Of a stretch of DNA of 18,305 nucleotides, positions 13,853 through 18,305 are shown piece after piece. The translations under genes and the position numbers were made by a program. Under the pieces are notes generated by a model that was given only the letters and a program-made list of their open reading frames with translations, had not been told where the DNA came from and did not search any database. The stretch is from Thermodesulfovibrionales bacterium. GTDB taxonomy: Bacteria; Nitrospirota; Thermodesulfovibrionia; Thermodesulfovibrionales; UBA1546. The stretch spans positions 1 to 18,305 of the forward strand of contig JASEHP010000015.1 of the NCBI GenBank assembly GCA_030018605.1. Reading direction: 5' to 3'. Positions within the stretch are counted from its first letter, which is position 1. The number at the start of each line of letters is the position of its first letter.

Positions 13853-14292
13853 AAAATTTCAGATTCCAGATTTCAAATTTCAAATTTTTATTAATATTGC
13901 TGACTTTTGTAATTTCTGCAGGCGCGGCTTACGCAGAGGAAAAAAAGGTTCATATAGTGGAGATTAAGGACTTTAATTATCATCCCCATGAGCTGATAAT
14001 CTATGAGGGCGACACGGTGCTCTGGATAAATAAAATGCCATACGGCCATTGGGTTATATCAGGCGCGGATATGAAACATGACAACCGTTATTTCTCTCCG
14101 TTTTTGCTCGAAAACCATAAATTTAATTTCACTTTTGATGATGCGGTAGTGCAGGACTATTACTGCCCTATACATTCCATGCAGGGAAGGATTACAGTCC
14201 TCAAAAGTAAGACAAAGGCAAAGGTGAAAACTGAAGATAAGGTGGAAGAAAAGAAAGAACCGGAAAAGAAACGAAGAAGAGTCAAAGATTAA
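13849..14292 (+). CDS. Exported cupredoxin (type 1 copper-like) protein
   Basis: The signal peptide (1-29, ending GAAYA) is followed by a single cupredoxin-like beta domain: DFNYHPHELIIYEGDTVLWINK, GHWVISG, then YYCPIHSMQGRITV at the end. Likely copper ligands are His67, Cys106, His109 and Met111. The His-Met spacing (one residue) is tighter than in most plastocyanin-like proteins. A Lys/Glu-rich tail (about 118-147) follows, perhaps for docking or surface binding. It probably passes electrons between the cytochromes and an acceptor, or stores copper. It is translationally coupled to the c554-like gene (ATGA). The N-terminal FRFQISNFKF is encoded by a repetitive AT-rich DNA stretch. Confidence 0.82.
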   Translation: MKNFRFQISNFKFLLILLTFVISAGAAYAEEKKVHIVEIKDFNYHPHELIIYEGDTVLWINKMPYGHWVISGADMKHDNRYFSPFLLENHKFNFTFDDAVVQDYYCPIHSMQGRITVLKSKTKAKVKTEDKVEEKKEPEKKRRRVKD

Positions 14293-14304
14293 GGGGGAAA
14301 TACA

Positions 14305-15012
14305 ATGAAATCTAAATATTTTCAAGATAACCGGCAAGTCGGCATGGCAGGCGTGATCTCGGCAGTGATAGTTGTTTCCTTTATAATCATGCTGCATGCG
14401 AGCATTAGGACCGCGTTTGCTGGACATGAAGAAGTTGATGGAATGGTCTTAGTGCCGGCAGGCAAGTTCATATTCGGCGATAAAGATGAAGGCACGCAGG
14501 AGACAATAGACCTTAAGGCATTCTATATTGACAAATACGAAGTTACAAATGAGGCTTACAAAAAAGTGAAGCATGACCACAAATTTCCACCTGACAAGGC
14601 AAAACACCCGGTCGTAAATGTGTCATGGCATGACGCAAATACTTATTGCAAGGCATTAGGCAAAAGACTTCCCTCTGAAGAAGAGCGGGAAAAGGCTGCG
14701 AGGGGAACAGATGAAAGACTCTATCCATGGGGAAAGGCGTTTGATAAAGCAAAGGCAAATACGCGTGAAGCAGGCATAAAGGGAACTGTACCTGTTGGAA
14801 GCTATGAGTCGGGCAAGAGTCCCTACGGCATTTATGACATGGCAGGCAATGTGAGGGAGTGGACTGATAACTGGTATGACGAGAAAAAGATATATAAATC
14901 TGTCAGAGGAGGCGGCTATATAGACGCTGAGGATGCTGTTTTTACTTTCACTGTCCGCAAGAGCATACCTGAAGATACAAAGGCGTATATAGGCTTCAGA
15001 TGCGCGAAATAA
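14305..15012 (+). CDS. SUMF1/formylglycine-generating-enzyme-fold protein, probably non-catalytic
   Basis: An N-terminal hydrophobic segment (about 14-38) is followed by a full SUMF1 fold: DGMVLVPAGKFIFGD, FYIDKYEVTNEAY, HPVVNVSWHDANTYCKALGKRLPSEEEREKAARG, YPWG, SPYGIYDMAGNVREWTDNWY, VRGGGY and the terminal GFRCAK. True formylglycine-generating enzymes have a pair of Cys in the segment just after VRGGSW; here that stretch (about 205-222) has none, and the only cysteines are 115 and 233. A structural or binding role on the outside of the membrane is therefore likelier than sulfatase activation. It is 12 bases from the cupredoxin gene, with GGGGG before ATG 14305, and seems part of the same unit. 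Confidence 0.85.
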   Translation: MKSKYFQDNRQVGMAGVISAVIVVSFIIMLHASIRTAFAGHEEVDGMVLVPAGKFIFGDKDEGTQETIDLKAFYIDKYEVTNEAYKKVKHDHKFPPDKAKHPVVNVSWHDANTYCKALGKRLPSEEEREKAARGTDERLYPWGKAFDKAKANTREAGIKGTVPVGSYESGKSPYGIYDMAGNVREWTDNWYDEKKIYKSVRGGGYIDAEDAVFTFTVRKSIPEDTKAYIGFRCAK

Positions 15013-15046
15013 GACGGGGGGACAGTCCCCGCTATGAGGTGGATGC

Positions 15047-16882
15047 ATGGGTAACGAAATAGAAAACAATTTGAAACAGATAATAAATGAAAAGCTTCCG
15101 CCGTGCCAAAAGGCATGTCCTGCGCTTACAGATATTCCGCGATATATAGAACTAATAGCAAAAGGCAGGTATGATGAGGCATATATGATAAACAGGGAAG
15201 CCAATATGTTCCCATCCATCTGTGGAAGGGTCTGCATGCATCCGTGTGAGTCGGAATGCAACAGACAGATAATAAGGGGAACAAACGTTGACGCTAAAAA
15301 AGCTGTTCAGATAATGGTTCTCAAGCGCTTTGCAGCAGACTACTCAACAATTATCAAGGAAAGAAAGAAGGAAATTTTCAAAAATGAGATTCCCGAAAAT
15401 GCCAAAAAGGTTGCCATTGTCGGCTCGGGCCCTGCTGGATTAGCTGCTGCAAATGACCTTGCAATAATGAAATACAATGTTACCGTCTTTGAAAGGGATA
15501 CAAAGCCCGGCGGACTCATGATGACATGCCTTCCAAATTATCGGATTCCGAAAGACATTGTAGAGCTTGAGATAAGCTTTATTGAAGAGCTTGGAGTAAA
15601 GATAGAGACAGGTGTGGAGATAGGAAATACCATCACCCTTGATGAACTTAAAGAGCAGGGGTTTGAGGCAATCTTTATCGCAGCAGGGATGCAGAAAAGC
15701 AGAAAGATCGGCATTGAAAATGAGGATGTAAAGGGTGTGTATGATGGTCTGACATATCTTAAGGCTGCTGTAACTGAAAAGCCTGTAACCGGCAATATCG
15801 TGCTCATTATAGGCGGCGGCAATGTGGCGATGGACGCAGCAAGGACTGCTGTAAGGCTCGGAGCAAAAGAGGTTCATGTTGCCTGTCTCGAAAAGTGGGA
15901 GCCCGGGCATAAAGACCACATGCCTGCGAGCGAGCATGAATACATAGGGGCATGTGAAGAAGGAGTTAAGTTTCATTTCTCAAGGTCAGTGTCTCAATTT
16001 GTTGGGGATGACAGGATAAAGGGCATTATTTTCAAAGGCGTTACCTCTGTTTATGAAAGTCTTGAAAACAAGCGCTTTGATGTTCAGGTTGACGAAAGCG
16101 TAAAGGAATACATTACAGCAGATATTGTCGTAACAACTATAGGACAGACACTTGATCATGGCTTTTCACTCGGCTATGAGGGGCTTGTTGAAAGAGGCAG
16201 GATTGTTGTAAATCCGGAAACGCTCCAGACAAAGATTCCTTACATCTTCGCAGGCGGAGATGCAGTTACAGGACCTCTTTCAATAATCAGCGCAGTGGCA
16301 ACAGGGCATAAGGCAGCAATTTCTATTGACAGGTATCTCAGAGGCAAAAGCCTTGCAGAAAACAGGGAAGAACAGGAATTCGCTGTTGAAGACCACATTA
16401 AACAGTACAAGCTAAAAAAAGCGCATATTTATAACTGGGAAGCCTATTCCCCGTCAGGTCAGGTGATAATCCCTCCCCCTGCAAGCCTCATGTCAATAAA
16501 CATAGAATTAGAACTGGGTTTTACAAAAGAAATTGCAATAAGAGAGACGGAGAGATGCATGCAGTGCAACAACAACTGGACGCAGGACACTGAGAGATGT
16601 ATTTACTGTAGGGGCTGTGTTGATGTCTGTCCGCAGGACTGCCTTGCATTGATAAGGCTTTACGGTGATGATAACTATGCAGATGAAAAATTCTTCTCTG
16701 GCGGCAAGTGGCATGAGCCGGGAGATTCTGTTATTTCCCATGATTCAAGCAGGTGTATCCGTTGCGGCATGTGCAGCGAAAGATGTCCTGCCAGCGTCAT
16801 TTATTTTGAAAAGTTCGGTTTGAGGAGAAATGCCTGGAAACCGTTTCTGCAAAACATATATACGGAGGAATTAAGCAGATGA
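15047..16882 (+). CDS. GltD-like NAD(P)H-dependent FAD oxidoreductase with two C-terminal ferredoxin motifs
   Basis: The N-terminal Cys-rich helical domain (Cys20, 24, 59, 63, 67, 71) binds [4Fe-4S] clusters as in the glutamate synthase small subunit. An FAD-binding GSGPAG is at 126-131, an NAD(P)H-binding GGGNVAMDAA at 256-265, and FAD contact GGDAVTGP at 403-410. Beyond the GltD core come CxxCNN (504-507) and two 4Fe-4S ferredoxin motifs: Cys518/521/524/528 and Cys570/573/576/580. With 611 residues and no large glutamate synthase subunit nearby, it is more likely an electron-transfer module between NAD(P)H and ferredoxin or a redox partner than an assimilatory enzyme. GAGGTGG precedes ATG 15047. 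It has no signal, so it is cytoplasmic. Its stop overlaps the MerP-like start. Confidence 0.88.
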   Translation: MGNEIENNLKQIINEKLPPCQKACPALTDIPRYIELIAKGRYDEAYMINREANMFPSICGRVCMHPCESECNRQIIRGTNVDAKKAVQIMVLKRFAADYSTIIKERKKEIFKNEIPENAKKVAIVGSGPAGLAAANDLAIMKYNVTVFERDTKPGGLMMTCLPNYRIPKDIVELEISFIEELGVKIETGVEIGNTITLDELKEQGFEAIFIAAGMQKSRKIGIENEDVKGVYDGLTYLKAAVTEKPVTGNIVLIIGGGNVAMDAARTAVRLGAKEVHVACLEKWEPGHKDHMPASEHEYIGACEEGVKFHFSRSVSQFVGDDRIKGIIFKGVTSVYESLENKRFDVQVDESVKEYITADIVVTTIGQTLDHGFSLGYEGLVERGRIVVNPETLQTKIPYIFAGGDAVTGPLSIISAVATGHKAAISIDRYLRGKSLAENREEQEFAVEDHIKQYKLKKAHIYNWEAYSPSGQVIIPPPASLMSINIELELGFTKEIAIRETERCMQCNNNWTQDTERCIYCRGCVDVCPQDCLALIRLYGDDNYADEKFFSGGKWHEPGDSVISHDSSRCIRCGMCSERCPASVIYFEKFGLRRNAWKPFLQNIYTEELSR

Positions 16883-17208
16883 TGGCAAAAAAGCTTGGAA
16901 AAGTTTGCACTGTCTTTATATGCGGATTGCTTGTATTTTTTATGGGCAGCATTACGGCGTATGCTTCTGATAAGACCGTGCGGCTGACCGTCCCCGGAGT
17001 TACCTGAGCCGGTACTGCTGAAAGGGCAAGTTCTGCCATTGAAGGTCTGAAAGGGGTTGTAAAAGTGGATACCAATGAGATAAAACGTACGGTTACAGTG
17101 AGCTTTGATGATGCGCAAACAAGTGAAAAGGAAATGGAAAATGCTTTTTTAAAAGCAGGTTTTGAAGTTAAAAGAATAGAGATTATTTCTGAAGGCAGGT
17201 CAATGTGA
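16879..17208 (+). CDS. MerP/HMA-like exported protein with in-frame UGA, probable selenocysteine at residue 43
   Basis: Reading through the TGA at 17005-17007 gives a 109-residue protein: a signal peptide (about 1-29, CTVFICGLLVFFMGSITAYA), then VRLTVPGVT-U-AGTAERA and IEGLKGVVKVDTNEIKRTVTVSFDD, ending in AFLKAGFEVKRIEI. This follows the mercury-binding MerP / heavy-metal-associated domain over its whole length. The UGA replaces the first Cys of GMTCxxC, and the second Cys is Thr46. A SECIS-like hairpin follows. The start overlaps the previous stop (GGAGG 10 bases before ATG 16879), and the stop overlaps the ankyrin gene as TGATG, so the frame looks maintained. Sec incorporation is inferred. 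The alternatives are a pseudogene, or a truncated 42-residue peptide. TGA is a normal stop in neighbouring genes. Confidence 0.68.
17008..17040 (+). promoter_or_regulatory. Candidate bacterial SECIS element
   Basis: Downstream of the UGA, GGCA (17025-17028) pairs with TGCC (17034-17037) around the loop AGTTC (17029-17033). The stem extends past one G-A mismatch by two A-U pairs (17022-17023 with 17039-17040). The loop begins 21 bases after the UGA and has G in its second position. Both agree with the usual description of bacterial SECIS elements (short apical loop at about 16-37 bases, G among the first two loop bases). The apical part GCA-AGTTC-TGC resembles GCA-GGTC-TGC of E. coli fdhF. A competing fold pairs bases nearer the UGA, so a computed structure is needed. 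Confidence 0.55.
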
Positions 17209-17996
17209 TGATAAAAAAGATATGTTTTGCACTGCTGCTAACATTTAATATGATTTTGACAAGCTGTGCTGATGCCAAAGATAGCGCCCGACAAAAACTG
17301 ATTCAAGCAGGCTATCAGTTCAATGAGAAAAGCTTTATGGAAAGCGTAAAAAAGGGCGATGTCAGGGCTGCGGAGTTGTTCATCAAGGCAGGCATTAATA
17401 TCAATGCAGTTAACACTTACGGCGATACCACCCTCATAGGCGCTGTGATGCTCGGCAATAAACCTCTTGTGGATATGCTGATCAGAAATGGGGCTGATGT
17501 GAATTTAAGAAATGAAAAGGGCTTGTCGGCATTGATGATTGCGGTCTCTGCAGGAAATGCGGATATGGCGAAGACCCTGATAAATAAAGGCGCTGATGTA
17601 AAGGCAAAGGACATCAATGGAGATACTGTTTTGATGTCGGCAGCGGCAACTGGGAATCCGTCAATCGTGAAGACCCTGATAAATAAAGGCGCTGATGTAA
17701 ATGCCGCAAACAACAACGGCTCAAAGGCGCTGATGTATGCGGCAGTATCCGGGAATACCCCTGTAATGAAAATGTTGCTTGACAGCGGGGCCAATGTGAA
17801 TTCAAAAGACAGGGACGGCATTACTCCTCTGATGCTCGCATCTCTGAGGGGGCGCATGGGCGCCGTGTCCTTGCTGATAAATAAGGGCGCAGAGGTAAAT
17901 GCAAAAGACAATGATGGAGAGACCGCACTGAAATATGCAAAAAAAGAAAAAAAGGATAAGGTAGTCAAGCTGCTCATGAATGCAGGGGCTAAGTAG
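17208..17996 (+). CDS. Ankyrin-repeat lipoprotein
   Basis: The N-terminus MIKKICFALLLTFNMILTSC is a lipoprotein signal with lipobox LTSC, so the mature protein should be lipid-anchored outside the inner membrane. About seven ankyrin repeats of 33 residues follow, with the usual G.T.LM.A...GN...VK.LI..GADVNAK pattern. They form a binding surface for another protein; nothing shows an enzymatic domain. I chose ATG 17208 over the GTG at 17205, because it overlaps the MerP-like stop as TGATG. The coupling suggests the two are made together and perhaps act together at the periplasm. Two repeats are identical at the DNA level over 33 bases. Confidence 0.88.
   Translation: MIKKICFALLLTFNMILTSCADAKDSARQKLIQAGYQFNEKSFMESVKKGDVRAAELFIKAGININAVNTYGDTTLIGAVMLGNKPLVDMLIRNGADVNLRNEKGLSALMIAVSAGNADMAKTLINKGADVKAKDINGDTVLMSAAATGNPSIVKTLINKGADVNAANNNGSKALMYAAVSGNTPVMKMLLDSGANVNSKDRDGITPLMLASLRGRMGAVSLLINKGAEVNAKDNDGETALKYAKKEKKDKVVKLLMNAGAK
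17570..17701 (+). repeat. Two identical 33-bp copies inside the ankyrin gene
   Basis: The same 33 bases (GAAGACCCTGATAAATAAAG and on through GCTGATGTAAA) occur at 17570-17602 and 17669-17701, exactly 99 bp apart, i.e. one ankyrin repeat length. The other repeats have diverged at the DNA level, so these two were copied or converted recently. Confidence 0.85.
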
Positions 17997-18057
17997 CATA
18001 TTGAAAAGCCGGACTATTGCAATAGCAAGGTTTTATGAATTATGCAGGTTAAACTTA

Positions 18058-18305
18058 ATGAAGAATAAAAAGCAGGATAAAATTTTCAGACTGCTGTCGG
18101 TATTGACTTTGTTTGCAGCGGCTTTTATTTCAGCTATTATTGCGCAGATTTCGGATGCGCAACAAAGCACCGAAGGCGCTGCTGAAAAATGCTGCTCCTG
18201 TCATTGTCAGCGTATCCGCTCTGCTGAAGCGAGACAAACGGCTAAAACAGGGGCATTGTCAAGTCTTTTCTGTAAAATCTCATCAGGGCTTTATTCTCAA
18301 GGGTT
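18058..18305 (+). CDS. Start of a small Cys-rich exported protein (runs off the window)
   Basis: An open frame from ATG 18058 to the window end gives at least 82 residues. It has a signal-like N-terminus (KNKKQDKIFRLLSVLTLFAAAFISAIIAQISDA) and then EKCCSCHCQR. The Cys cluster contains a formal CxxCH (C-C-S-C-H), which could bind heme, but it may equally be a metal-binding Cys cluster. I do not recognise a family. AGG lies 9 bases before the ATG; the frame also extends back to a TTG at 18001. It follows the ankyrin gene by 61 bases, in which I see no terminator. Confidence 0.5.
   Translation, partial: MKNKKQDKIFRLLSVLTLFAAAFISAIIAQISDAQQSTEGAAEKCCSCHCQRIRSAEARQTAKTGALSSLFCKISSGLYSQG

Noticed and set aside
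14305..15012. Active formylglycine-generating enzyme (sulfatase activator)
   Set aside because: The catalytic Cys pair is missing, and no sulfatase gene is nearby.
15014..15030. GGGGGGACAGTCCCC as a terminator between the SUMF1 and flavoprotein genes
   Set aside because: The palindrome leaves almost no loop, and no T-run follows. It is probably just a small GC palindrome near the ribosome binding site.
14656..15261. Minus-strand open frame of about 200 codons across the SUMF1/flavoprotein junction
   Set aside because: It overlaps two well-supported genes on the other strand and shows no recognisable protein features.
15047..16882. Assimilatory glutamate synthase small subunit (gltD)
   Set aside because: No large subunit is adjacent, and the protein is longer than GltD with extra ferredoxin motifs.
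16879..17208. MerP-like gene as a simple nonsense pseudogene
   Set aside because: Not excluded, but ranked second. The only lesion is a TGA exactly at the metal-binding Cys codon, a SECIS-like hairpin follows, and both gene ends keep tight overlaps with neighbours. The Thr in place of the second Cys is the main point in favour of decay.
17417..17977. Minus-strand open frame of 186 codons opposite the ankyrin gene
   Set aside because: It is a repetitive mirror of the ankyrin repeats with no independent start signal or homology.
1..18305. CRISPR arrays, tRNA or rRNA genes, intact transposases
   Set aside because: I saw no regularly spaced repeats, no tRNA-like cloverleaf with conserved arms, and no transposase domains on either strand.

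Overview
The window reads as one dense, almost entirely plus-strand block from a respiratory bacterium. The best guess is an uncultured Nitrospirota (Thermodesulfovibrionia-like) or a similar anaerobic sediment/aquifer lineage. This rests only on gene content (b6-type cytochrome complex joined to giant multiheme cytochromes, ferredoxin-linked GltD-like protein) and on moderate-GC, AAG/GGC-rich coding style. No rRNA or other taxonomic marker is present, so the assignment is tentative. UGA is used as an ordinary stop by several genes here.

Region 1 (1-2518), regulation: an ECF sigma factor, a zinc-finger membrane anti-sigma factor, and a Cache-type membrane sensor that ends just after its second membrane helix. 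The 79-base gap between sigma and anti-sigma carries an ECF-type promoter (GGAACTTT, 14 bases, GTCTTT). The same motif with the same spacing recurs before the Rieske gene at 2698-2725. I infer that this sigma factor controls both its own anti-sigma factor and the respiratory operon.

Region 2 (2519-14292), electron transport: Rieske protein, cytochrome b6-type subunit (with the cysteine that holds heme c_n in b6f complexes) and subunit IV form a quinol-oxidising complex. No cytochrome f or c1 gene follows. Instead come six c-type cytochromes: an octaheme protein with five Met-ligated monoheme modules in a row, a monoheme cytochrome, a 12-heme protein, a paralogous 10-heme protein, a second monoheme cytochrome, and a tetraheme c554-like protein. 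A cupredoxin closes the set. I count 36 c-type heme motifs in all. The likely job is to pass electrons from the menaquinol pool through a periplasmic heme network to an acceptor that this window does not identify. Several gaps between these genes hold palindromic repeat-like elements.

Region 3 (14305-18305): a secreted or membrane-anchored SUMF1-fold protein without the catalytic cysteines, a GltD-like flavoprotein with two extra [4Fe-4S] ferredoxin motifs, a MerP/HMA-like small exported protein, an ankyrin-repeat lipoprotein, and the start of a small Cys-rich exported protein.

Most notable finding: the MerP-like gene (16879-17208) has an in-frame UGA exactly where the first Cys of the metal-binding GMTCxxC motif belongs. 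A hairpin resembling a bacterial SECIS element follows 17-33 bases downstream. The reading frame is intact on both sides and overlaps both neighbours by a few bases. I read it as a probable selenocysteine-containing MerP/HMA-like protein that a standard annotation would break or miss; a nonsense-mutated pseudogene is the main alternative.
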